Below are positions 24,427 to 36,000 of a stretch of DNA of 64,000 nt, piece after piece. The position numbers and the translations under genes are program-made. The notes beneath the pieces were generated by a model. The model searched no databases. It was not told where the DNA came from and saw only the letters and a list, made by a program, of their open reading frames with translations. Origin of the DNA: Whitmania pigra (taxonomy: Eukaryota > Annelida > Clitellata > Hirudinida > Haemopidae); the NCBI GenBank assembly GCA_021613335.1, contig JAJTWR010000299.1, positions 4,375,501 through 4,439,500 on the forward strand, written 5' to 3'. Position 1 is the first letter of the stretch. The number at the start of each line of letters is the position of its first letter.

Positions 24427-27400
24427 ATGAACGAATTGCAATGGAAAGGTGACTATACCATGGAAGATTTCGTGCCTAAATTTTGTAGGAGGACCCCTGT
24501 TCTTGCAAAAACTCTCACTGGAACTCTTGGCTGTGATGAGCTTCACGTCCTCAGCAAAGATGAGGTATTATGTTTTATTATCATATATATACTTGGAGGT
24601 TGTGGGATCTCAGTGCATGTGGGTTTGAAGGCAATACCATTACATTGACTGACAAAATGGTTTATAGATAGGAGACAGAAGGTAGGAATGGGAAGAATTT
24701 ATTCAGAGTGGCAACCAGTGCTTAGTGGTGTCCCACAAAAATGTTTGGACCTGTGCTGTATATTCATAAATGGTCTGGATGATGGCATAAGGTTTAAATT
24801 ATCCAAGTTTGCTGACGATACCAAACTAGCAAAAAACTGTCAGCAAGCAAGATGTTAATACACTTCAGGAAGACTTTAACATGTTATTCAAATGGGTAGA
24901 AGATTGGCAGATGCTTTTCAACATAAACAAATTATGCATATGGGATGCAAAAACACAAAGGTCGAATATGTATTTGAAGGAAGCATTCTAAAGCAGTCTT
25001 ATCATGAAAGAGATCTGGGGGTAATAATGCAGAACAATGGAAAGGCATGGACATGCTTACAGCATTCTAAAGCAGTCTTATCATGAAAGAGATCTGGGGG
25101 TAATAATGCAGAACAATGGAAAGGCATGGACATGCTTACAGTGCATGGAAGTTGCTAAAAAAGCAAACAGAGTACTTGGAATGATAAAGAGAACCGTACT
25201 GAATAGAGACAAGGATATAATTATGAGATTGTATAAGGCATTAGTAAGGCCAAATCTCGAATTTTATAATTTTTATTTAATAATTTTTAAATAATTTAAT
25301 AATCCATAGGTCAATATTATGCCAAACAGATTTACTGGTTAAAAAGTCTCAAGAAACAGAAGAGGATTGTTGTAGTCGTGAAAAACAAGGACAAATACCT
25401 CAGCATACCCATCGAATACCCAGTACAATTCGAGCTTTCCTTCGATGCAATTGCACCAAGTAAGTATGCTTGTACTGAAAGCATTGTAAGAAATAATTTA
25501 TTATAATGATCTAAAAAAGTTGATTTTTTCATGTATTTTATCAGAAAAAAATGTGCCCGTAAAGCTATTAACCGAAATAATGAAAGATGTTGATTTTTCA
25601 ACCGGCAAAAAATATTTCATCAGGGCAGTCCAGAACGAAATGCTGCCCTTCCAAATTGGTTCCTACAATGGTGCGAAAGCCAGATTTGGCTTTATGGAGA
25701 TTGTGGACACATACGAAGAAAAGTATTTTCTTGGCTACCCCGTGTGCAACAGTGAGAACAAGTCTTGCTATTTATATGAAGCACTATGATGGTTATAAAA
25801 AAACAGTTATGAATAACCTCCAAACATTTAAAACATCACATTTAAACTTGCAAAGCTTTTAAGCCAATTTTATATCATTAAGATGTGTTTTCCAACAAGA
25901 TAAATAATTAGGGAAATTGATCAACAAACAATCGAAGATAACCAAATTAGTTATAACTCTTTCTGCCATAATTTACATAGTTAGTGACGATCCCATATCC
26001 CGGCTCTGTTTAAACATATTTTGAGATTGAGTTCCATTCGATTTTCAAGTTTTGTACAAGTACGAGTTGTGCTCTTTGTTTGAATTATATTAAATATATA
26101 TTAGAGTTAAATGTAAAAATGTATTTAAGTCCAACAGATAACGAATCTGAAGCTAATCAAAGCTAGATTCTCTAGAAATTTCTAGCTCACGTGATATGTC
26201 TTTAATGACAATCAACATGCTACATATCACGTACACGCACATCAAGTCTCACGTTAGGAGTATTGTCTGGGTTTGTTATTGCTGGGTCTTAGGACTACCC
26301 TGACACCAGTGATGGGTAGTATATCAAATCAAGTGATTTAAAATCGCGAAATTGCTTTCCTTTGATTAGCTTAGATTAGCTAAATTATTATGCTTTTCTT
26401 TGATTAGCTTAGATTGGCTAGAATTTGGATAGTTTCGGGATAGTATATATAGGTCGATGCCATGTTGAATTGTTTGATTTAATTTAGTACTGTCTCAATT
26501 TGTCACTTAGAATTCATACATCACAACTCGCACTCGATACAACAAAACATGAAACTGGAAGCAAAGACTAATTTAAACAGAGCCGGGATCATCACTAATT
26601 ATTTTTATCGTTTTTCTTCGACATGCTCCATTCCAGTATGTCAACCAAACTCTCACCGTTGTAAAAGTAAAGTCTTCAGCTTGATCACTCTCTACACTAT
26701 CGACACTTTCAAAAACTATTTCCCCTGGCCGGCTCTCCAACACACAATTATTAAGTCATTCTTCAATAGTGACACTAAGCTTAGTTTTCCTTTAGTCGAT
26801 GCGGAGTTAAATCTATGAAGTCTATATCTCCATACAGCTGATCATCTGGATCTTGCGTTTCTGGATAACATCGTTGAGGTATCTCCATTTTTGCAACTCC
26901 CCACTTCTAAAAGCCAGTCTGCAAATGCTCTCTTGGTATCAAGAGCTCTCTTGTTTCGAGTTTCATAACATTTAGTTCCGACCAAATATGATGTCTCTTT
27001 AAACAATTTGACTCAATTAGTGGGATGAAGCTCCAATGACTCATGTGCATTGCGGTAGATAGACTTTTCAAAGATTTAAAAAAATGTTCCGAAATGTTTG
27101 GTGGTAAAATCATCTTATTTTGGGGTGATTTTCGTCAAGTTATATTAATATTATTATTATGATATTATTCGCCTGTTATATAAAAAAGGCTCACGATCAC
27201 GATTGCCAGCCATTTCAAGAGGCATCATATCTGGTCGTGACTAAATGTTCTGAAATTCATTCGAAACAGGCGCGCTCTTGATACGAAAGAGAATTTAGAG
27301 ACTGGCTTTTAGAAGTAGGGAGTGGCAAAATACAATCAATTGCCTCAACGATGTTATCCAGAAACGCAATATCCAGTTGATCAACTGTAAAACCAAAACC

Positions 27401-29525
27401 GGTTTTCAGCCATGGACCGGAGATCATTCGTCTTTGTAACTATTGTCGAAAATCAAGACATTAAAAACTGTGGTTTCACCAAATTTTTTTGCAAGGATGT
27501 TTAAGGTGTTTGTAATAAAATTTTGAGAAGTGTACATTAAAACGCAAATCACACTAACTTTTGACATGTTTATGTTATGATAAATTATTATTTTAATTAG
27601 TTCTAGACTCGCAGATGCTCTAATCGGGTGATGCTAGTATTACAAATAATATCTACTCCAGATTAATTACATTTTAATTAAACAGATCAGATCCATTCAA
27701 ATGTGTTCGCCATTCCAGTTTATCTAAATATACATTTGACGGTGGCGACATCATTTTGCAATTACCACCAAGATTCATTCAACGAGTGGTTTAAGCAGGT
27801 TGATGAAATTGTATCTTCATTTCCGGAAGAAGATGTAATTATGTGTGAAGGTAATATTTGGTTTTAAAAAATTCAATGTGTTCTTTAAAGTGAAAAATGC
27901 AATATTAAATAAAAAATAATTCGTTTTATACTGAATAGAAAAACTTAAATGATAACCACCATGGGAAGGGTGATGGGATGATTTCATCTAAAATTACATA
28001 TAATATAAATTATTTTTAAAACCACATCATCCAAAACTGTTTCCTCCTTCAGAAATAATTCTCTTTAACAAACGACCAGCAGACGCCCTGTATGAATACA
28101 TAGATCCTCGCACTTTGATCATGGACGAAAAGTCAAAAAACTCTCTCGCAGATTACACAAATGAGATTGTCCAAAATCACAAAAGTTTAGATTGCACTTG
28201 GCAGGGAACTATCAAAAGTGTTCGCCTACCCAACATTCCTGTATTTAAGCCATCAGATTCGGCGAAAGGCAACGTTAGATCGAAAAGTTACAGGATAAAT
28301 ATAAAATCAAATCAAGCTATAGATTCCACCCTGAAATATCAAGAAAGGTCGACCTCTGAAATTTGTCCATCGTCGAATACTTATGAATGCATTAAACACG
28401 AACAAATTTCCCTTGAACTTACGGACAACAGCTATTACGAAGAATTGATCAAGCGAGATCACTTAGCACAAGATAAGAAAAATTTCGTCAATATGCCAAA
28501 TTGCCCGAATGTCATTCTTCCGAAACCAAATTCTGGCAAAACGGTGAAGCAAAACAAAGCAATTCCAGTTAGTACTTTACCCATACATGAGATCACAACT
28601 GCTGACCTGAGAAGGTTCAGAGTCAGAGACATAGAGAGGTGTTTGAAACTGCTCAAGCTGGAAAAATACTGTCAACTTTTTGAGAAATTGCAGGTAACTG
28701 AAATTAAATTGTTTGAACAAATTGATTTAAAACTGCTTCATTTTATCCGGTTTTGAAATATAGGATTAATATTTTGATTGTGATATATTCTATAAATATA
28801 TTTGTACATCTCGTTGTTATGCCACCTGTCGGGACCGAGCAAAAGTGGCATAGTAGCGAGGGTTTGGCCCTTGGATTGATTCGGCTTTCTTCGCGGCATC
28901 GATGATCTCCTTTTTCTCCTTCAGCGTAAAGTCAGTTTGCTTGCGTTTCAGAGCTGACATTATGGGCTGAATTTGAAGAAAAATAACAAAAGAACGACTG
29001 ATTGAAAGGTTCTAGAACCAACCAAAGAATAACAATCGTCTAGATTTTAATATAAATTTTAAAGAAAATTCAATTAATTTAGTTTATTGATGGGTAAATT
29101 TATATGTATAGTCATTAGATTATTATAAATAATCGAACACTGCGCAGAGATGCAGACTTTTTCACGACTCGTGCCTTTTAACAGTCACACAATAGTGGCA
29201 TAGTAGCGAGAGTAGGGAGTGGCATAATAAATTTATTTTGTATTGAATTTTGTCGGGACCGAGCAAAAGTGGTATAATAGAGAGAGTGGCGTAGTAGCGA
29301 GGTGGCATACTACCGAGATTTGACTGTATATGTCTTTATTGACGAGCAGACATTTTTCATAGTTTTACTAATTTATGATTAAGCGGTTATTTTTTATAGA
29401 TTGACGGAGAGCTTCTGATGGCGATGGATGAGACGATCCTTGTCGAAGAATGTTACTTCACGAAATTCGAGGCAATGAAGCTCACAAAATTTGCAAAACA
29501 TGGATGGAGACCCAACCAATTGTGA
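24427..29525 (+). CDS. Gene B: CABIT-SAM docking protein (GAREM-like), paralogue
   Basis: Predicted 468-residue tandem paralogue of gene A. Exons 24427-24564, 25330-25459, 25545-25751, 27686-27850, 28053-28693, 29400-29525 keep the same five intron positions and phases (0,1,1,1,0), and exons 3 and 4 have the same lengths (207, 165 bp). The CABIT-like part begins MNELQWKGDYTMEDFVPKFC and continues TGTLGCDELHVLSKDE and GKKYFIRAVQNEMLPFQIG. YEYIDPR is kept at the same place. The SAM domain begins ADLRRFRVRDIERCLKLLKL and continues IDGELLMAMDETILVEECYF. Unlike gene A, the central region has no PxxP cluster but has new tyrosines (SYYEEL, TYECIK). Introns hold a LINE (1), Helitron relics (3) and a pogo relic (5). 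The domain call follows CABIT/SAM family patterns; GAREM-like function is inferred. Confidence 0.85.
24650..25265 (+). mobile_element. CR1/Rex-like LINE reverse-transcriptase fragment
   Basis: The plus strand reads WQPVLSGVPQKCLDLCCIFI, then SKFADDTKLAKN (the FADD catalytic motif), HERDLGVIMQNNGKA, KKANRVLGMIKRTV and RLYKALVRPNLEF. These are the palm and thumb of LINE reverse transcriptases. It is broken by frameshifts and by a 79-bp tandem duplication. It lies in gene B intron 1. Confidence 0.8.
24983..25140. repeat. 79-bp perfect tandem duplication
   Basis: 24983-25061 is repeated as 25062-25140 (unit begins GCATTCTAAAGCAGTCTTAT). It duplicates the DLGVI segment of the LINE reverse transcriptase. 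Confidence 0.9.
25752..26545. other. Gene B intron 3, left part
   Basis: Unassigned AT-rich DNA. Around 26340-26440 a short imperfect direct repeat (TTTGATTAGCTTAGATT occurs twice) precedes a TATATATAGG stretch at 26443. No gene is supported. Confidence 0.3.
26820..27430. mobile_element. Helitron-like Pif1 helicase relics, inverted pair
   Basis: On the plus strand 26990-27130 reads WDEAPMTHVHCGR and, in the next frame, DRLFKDLKKCSEMFGGKIIL followed by FWGDFRQV. These match the Walker B and GDFRQ motifs of Helitron Pif1-type helicases. A segment at 27270-27385 (EFRDWLLEVGSGKIQS) is repeated in inverted orientation at 26945-26830 (ADWLLEVGSCKNGDTS). Stops show it is dead. It lies in gene B intron 3. 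Confidence 0.65.
28815..29332 (-). mobile_element. pogo/Tigger-like transposon relic
   Basis: On the minus strand a start codon at 28960 opens MSALKRKQTDFTLKEKKEII then DAAKKAESIQG, the N-terminal CENP-B-like DNA-binding start of Tigger/pogo transposases. The right end, read on the minus strand, begins CAGTCAAATCTCGGTAGTAT next to TA, a pogo-like terminal repeat. The motif GGCATAGTAGCGAG recurs at 28849, 29190 and 29290. The DDE domain is missing. It lies in gene B intron 5. Confidence 0.7.
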
Positions 29526-29967
29526 AATGTTCCAAATTTCAGTAATTATTACTATATTTTGCTATTTTCCACAAACTTTATTTTTGTTTTCATTTTATAT
29601 TGCGCAGATTATTTTGCAGCATATGACATAATCAAACCACATTCACCATTTAAACATTTTTCTATTTTTATGATAGATTTACAATAATTAAAAACACAAT
29701 TGTATTTGTCCTAAACGTTGATTTTTGTAAAATAAGAAATCAAGGAACCTTTGAACAATTCCATTTATATGATTTTTATTTAAATGATTTAAAAATTGTT
29801 TTAAAATTTGACTTGATTAAAAGCGAAATGTTGCTGGATTTCTTTAATTCTTAACTTTATGCGATCTCTTTGGTCCCAAGAGCTCTTGTTATTCGTTCCT
29901 GATTACCTTTGTCTGTTGTAGGGTTGTCGGGCTGGGTATGTGTGTTAACAAATCTCCTTCACTAATA
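29526..29967. other. 3' UTR and downstream region of gene B
   Basis: AT-rich. ATTAAA at 29687-29692 is a possible poly(A) signal. Nothing else is recognised. Confidence 0.4.
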
Positions 29968-31249
29968 CACTCCGCCCAATATATATAGAAAGTGCTCATT
30001 TATTGACGATATCTCAACTAATACGTCACGAAAATTTCTAACATTTTAGTATCTTATGTAAATAGTGCTTCCAAAATTATGCTTTAAATTTGATGAACTA
30101 TTATGTGTTTTTACGGTTCCCAAAAAAGATAAGTAAACATCAAAAGTCAATAATAACAATAAACTAACCCTCACGTTTCTCTCTTGGAAAAACTCTTTGT
30201 CAGTTTGGTTGTATGGATTGAGGTGTTATCTTGTTGGGATACAAAATTAGCAGCATAAGTCCTCTCAGCAAAAAACAGGAGATTATTTTGCAACACTTTA
30301 ATATAATCGGCCGAATTTTGTTTTCCCTGTAGAAAGGCTAGATCAGTGACTCCAGCATGTGAAATCCCTGCCCAAATCATGACTGTTCCATCTTCATGAT
30401 TTCTACTGAAAAATGACTCATTTTCTTTTCTGACATTAAAACTGATAACCAATCAGGTCCATCTAGATTAAATTTTGTTTCATCAGAAAAAGTTACATTG
30501 GACCAACCTTCTTTGTTTGATAATACTGTTTTGGCCCACTGAACTCTGGCAACTTTGTGATGCTCTTGCAGAGTTAGAACTTTCAATCATTTTTTCAAAT
30601 CTTGAAATATTATTTGCATTCAAATAATTCAAGACTGTGCTCTTACACACAGTCACATTTAACCTGTTCTTAGCTGGTTTGCAGAAAATTTACTTAAAGA
30701 TGCTCTCCTCACCAGCATTCTCTTCTCTTTGGCAGACAATTTCTCCTTTCTTCCAGGAGATTTCTTGAGTCCATATTCTTCAGGGGCATTCATGTAATTA
30801 GAAATAACATGTACGGACCTGTTGAGCTCTTTAGCAATCCTCAATCTTGAACAATTTCTCAATCTTTTCTGAAGGCCTCAATCTGCCCCTTCTCATTGTC
30901 TGACAAAGGTTTACCTCTTCCCATCACTAAACTATCAATAATAAACTAAAAAAGGTAATTTCTTAAAAGTATCTTGCTTATATATCACAAAAACCTACTT
31001 TGAAGTTCATTTGTACCTTGTTAATGTTATTTTATAGGTCCTAAGCAAACCCAATTCTATCTTTTTTGGACGGCCAAAAAACACATTTTTACTTAATTTA
31101 CAATTTTTAAATGTTCTAGAAAGTCCAAATTTAACATGGTATTTTATATACAATAAGGTGATATAATGTCAAAATTTGAAGAAATTCTGTTGTTTGATGT
31201 TTGAGAAATTCGCATAAAACGTGCTCTTCCCATATTTGTTGGTCGGAGT
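29968..31249 (-). mobile_element. Complete Tc1/mariner element with dead transposase
   Basis: Both ends read CACTCCG inward and abut TA (29966-29967 and 31250-31251), giving a 1282-bp element. The transposase is on the minus strand from ATG at 30924 (MGRGKPLSDNEKGQIEAFRK). Further pieces are RIAKELNRSVHVISNYMNAP and GRKEKLSAKEKRMLVRRAS (paired helix-turn-helix), VARVQWAKTVLSNKEGWSNV, then FSDETKFNLDGPD with the first catalytic D, and MIWAGISHAGVTDLAFLQGK. Several frameshifts separate these. It is a different subfamily from 50043-51612 but shares the Tc3-like layout. Confidence 0.75.
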
Positions 31250-31251
31250 GT

Positions 31252-33017
31252 AAATCTCAGCGGCTTCAACAAATATTTCGCTTTAGTTGTCGACATAGCG
31301 TTGAAGAGATGTGTAACACTAAATTCTCAAAAATGAGATCTATTAAACATTGCTGGTCATCATTTTCATCTATTAAAAAGGGTGTAGCTGGTTGAATGAC
31401 ATCAATAATTATCATAATGTTATGTATTAGCCATAATTAAAATCATAAAGTAGCCTCCATTTTTCAAACTAATTCAAAGTAATTCGGGTCAAGACAATTT
31501 CATGTCAAGAGAACGAATTTGTGAATGTTGTCCGGGTTCCACTAAGAAGTTAAATAACTCAGTTGAATTAACACGAGTAATATCCCAGGAAAATAAAATG
31601 AACAATCCCAAGATCAAAAGCAAATTAATTGATTCACACATGATGAGGACAAAATATTATCAACTGCACTTATGAATGCAAAGCATTTAATTATTATTGC
31701 CTAATTACTACACTTAGCAAAAAGCTAGTCCAAATTTTGTTCGGAAAGTTTGAGTATTTTCCAGCGAGATAAAAATAGCCACCAGTAATAAATGTCGAGA
31801 TGGTTTTGTTAATTGAATTCATTTTTAAGTCAATGAACAAACTCAATGATGATTTTTCAAGATAATTGTAGATTGGATAATTTCAATTGTTAATAAATGT
31901 TTATAACGAAATATATTATTGTTAAAAGACATATTTTTATATTTTGCAAGCACATACATTGTATTAAATAATATAAGAAATGCTTTGCATTTTTACTAGT
32001 ATTCTTGTAAATGAACACGAGCTTAATTACTTAATCGCCGATAAATAATAAGGCCAACTGCGAAAAGCCTTCAAAACCCATAACTTCGCCGTGAATTCAC
32101 AAATGAATAAACAGTCATTCATAGGCTTCAAATCAATTATGGCCAACAGTTGCGTAGAAATGATAGCTGTGCATTCGCACGCAGACCTCGCCAAATTTCT
32201 CTAGTCACAAAGTTAGGAGGAGCTTTTTTGTTACTTTGCCTATCTGAAAAAGAGTTCCAACAAGTTTTTCTAGCTGAGATTTGACTTTGAATCATTGCAA
32301 ATCTTTTTAAAGTATTTTGAAGTCAAGAAATATATATTGTCTTAAAACTACTATTTTGTTGTGCTCAGGTGATATTTTGACAATCAATTTTTGTTCGATT
32401 ATCTTTTTATTACATAATTCCATCTGCATGTCACATCAAAGGGAGCAGCGACTTTTTTTTATGTTTTAGAATCATTTTAACAAACATAATAAAGTTATTC
32501 AAAGAAGCTGCTATAAATTAAAAATTGTGTAAAAATGTGATGGTTCTTTTAAAGACAATAGTAATAATGTACTGCGAAGATATTACCAGTTTTTCAGGAT
32601 TAAAAATAACGTTATCATACATAAGTGTCGTTAAATAACATCACAAAATCCTGAATGTAACTATAAATATTTTTGTTCTAAAAACCTATTTAATTTGGTA
32701 GTAACATATTTCATACGTTTAAGCTACAAAATGGTACAATTTGTTTTTGCGATGTAATTAATCATAATTTGTACTTTTGATCGAATAGAAAGACAATATG
32801 ATATAGTAATCGACCTAGTAAAACAATCTTGATATTGTTTGCAGAAACAATCATTTGAGAAGAATGAACTACGTTGATGTGGATTTCATACAAAAGGAGT
32901 TGAAAGAGTAAAAAATTTTCTTTATTTGCATAAATTGATTTTAAACACAAATTTGGTTTTATTATGAAAAGCGATCGTGAAATTTTAATTAGACATCATT
33001 AACATTATTATAACCAG
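31252..33017. other. Intergenic, 5' end of gene C not found
   Basis: AT-rich. The missing first exon(s) of gene C should lie here, but no ATG exon with a matching phase-2 (or phase-1) donor could be chosen with confidence. Confidence 0.4.
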
Positions 33018-36000
33018 GAGAATAGCCAATGACGATGAGTCCCACTATGCAGAAGTCGTGATGCAGAACAAACCTACCACAGGCAAGCCAGTAAGTCGTT
33101 AATATTAACATTAACTAATAAAGTTAATAATTGGTTTTTTATGATCAGTGAAATTCAAATTTTCTAATTCCTTATTAAATTGTTTTAATAATCTCTTTAA
33201 TAATAAAATAATAAATTAATCTCCACTCAAATAAAACCCAGTTATGCTACATTCAAAGTCAAGGTTTAATTTTGTACTGGTTCTGCTGTTCATTAAATTA
33301 TTTATTATTAATTTTGTTAATGATTAAAAAGAAATATACTAGATCATATTTATATATTTTTACAATTCCATAGAGTAGACAAGAGCGAATAATAAACATG
33401 GAAAGCAACCATTGTGGCCATGCTTTGCATGTAAATTTGGTAATAATCGCAATGTTTTATGATAATGCCAATGCCTTCTCTTATATAATTATCGTATAAT
33501 TAACAAGATGTGATTATTATTAATAATTTTAAGAAATACAAAAATACTTATTATCGTTCCCTGAAATCATTAACTTCATCATGTTGGTGGTTGCTACCAA
33601 ATGAGGCTACAAACTATTTTGAAGAAACATATAATTCACAATAATTGTCGGAAATATTTCAGCAGACTTTTGGAATAATTACCGTTTGCTTGGTTACTAG
33701 AATAATTTAGCAATAACTTTCAATAAATAACTAGAGTTCTTTAGAATTTAGTGATGACTGAAATTTTCTTTCAATTTCACACGACGTCTCACTTCTGCAC
33801 ATTTTCTTTTCCCAGACGCCTTGGTGGAAAATTTAAAGTGGACTTGAGTTCTGCTGCTTTTAAGATCACTTTATGGCAGTTATGTTTTTGAGATTGAGCA
33901 TCAAGGGAGGGATGTAGTTGTGCATTTATATCCAAGCGCATCCGAATTTAGCTTCCTCATTCAATCGTACGACAATTAAACACAATTATTTTCCCTCCTT
34001 AAGCCGATGTCGCCAATGCCACCCGATGAAACTCTCTACAGACTGCTTTCTGATCACAAGGTCGAGAAGCCAAAGTTATTAGCCAAAATTGGAGATATAT
34101 TCTTGGTTGGTTAATGATGGTTTTTCTCAGAAGTACTTATTGTTAACATTACGTGTAGAACTAAGCAGTTAAATAGTAACGTTTTGCTCTTTTTAAAGTT
34201 GTAATAGTTAACTGGATAATAAAAGAAGCAATGAAGTTAACACGTGAGACATTTATGACGTCAAATTATATACTAAAGGAATCTATTATGACTTTTGATT
34301 TTTGGGAGTTATGAGAGTTATTAACTTAAAAAACCCCATCAAACCACAACCGAATCATTAAACGTTCAACAAATTTATGTTCATTAAATTAATAAATTAA
34401 AATTTAACAAAATAATCAAGCGAAGTAAACACGATAGATTTTCGTATACAATAGTTATCAAATATATAAAACTTTTATTAATTTAAACTAACCATCTCAA
34501 GTACGCTTATTTTCAGAGCAAAGAACTAGAAAAAAATGGATTCATTATAGGCACACTTTTACAAGTCTCCCCAAAGAACAACCATCATTCCAATGTAACT
34601 TTACCTTTTGAGAAACTAATGCCTTACATGCCAGGTACAATAATGCAGTGGTTCTCAACCTTTTTTTCGCCACGGACCGGTCAATGCCTGATAATTTTAC
34701 CGCGGACCAAGGGGGTGGAGTTGAATGTTACGTAATAAAATTACAAAAATTAATTATATAATTTCCCGCACGATTGGTGAAGTTATTGGCGAAGTTCAGT
34801 GTCCAACAATGAATAGGAAAAAAGATAATAATGAAATTACTTAGATTAATTAAAAATTATTTTAAATTAAAAATTTAATTTAATTAAAAATGTATCATTT
34901 TTTTTGGTAAGTTCCACCATAAAATAGATCGTTATTCTTAAAATGTTACAAAATCAGACTCAATAATTTTACCGAACACGCTAAGAAAGAGATGGCAGCG
35001 GTTGTTCTCAAGCCCTACAAACTATTTTATTTTTTTCAATAAAATGGAAATAATTTATCGTTCCTTGGGCGGCCCGGTACCATTTGATTCACGGACCGTT
35101 ACCGGTCCGCGGACCGGGGGTTGAGAACCACTGCAGTAATATAACTTAATATGTTATGATATAATATTGCAATTATTTCCTCTTACGTTTTCTAGTTCAG
35201 CCGAGGCTTCCATTAACCTCCAGCACCTCGCTATCATCGCCTGGAATTATTCAATCTCCGAAATACAAAAATCCGGTCTACGTGGACATGAGCGATCTGA
35301 AATCTGCAAGAGGAGATCTGGAGACATTTACTGGATTTTGTAAGTTGAGTTACCTTTAAAAAAGTTAAGTACTTTGGACTGACAACTGTTATACTAGCAA
35401 TTCATCAATTCATTCCAATCTCTTTAAAATATACTTATAACCCAGAAACGCATTAATTAAAATTATTTACTAATTTTATATTAGCTTATTTCAGAGATTT
35501 TACTTATTAATGAGAATCCTTCTAATGAAGTTAATGGCATTTAATTTAGCATTCGCTCTAGATTCGATATGTCACAAATTCCATTCCGGCTTCTCTATTA
35601 CATTCCATTCTCTATTCACTCACAAAGAGGATTAAAAAGTGCCTTCACATCCTGTTCGGATACGGAATGAACTAAAAAAAAATCTGACAAATACAAATAC
35701 TATTAATTTATTAATTAATAATATTGAATATTAATGAGGCCTTAAATAAATTGTTTATTGTGATGCTTTTTTACAGTCGACGACTTCGCGGACAAACCAC
35801 CACCTCAAATGCCAGTCTTGCCTGCTCCTTCGCGAGATAAGAATAAACTTTTAACCAAGCAAAAGGTAATTATTCCAAAAACCTGCAATTTTATTATTGT
35901 ATTACAATTAAATATGCATTTATATTTAAAATAAATATTTACATTCAGCTTTATAATTTTTATGCATTGACATACATGCATTGGCCCAGATTCAAATGAA

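Noticed and set aside
26549..26818. 89-codon open frame with a basic N-terminus
   Set aside because: No domain recognised, no splice context, and Helitron relics adjoin it; coding status cannot be supported.
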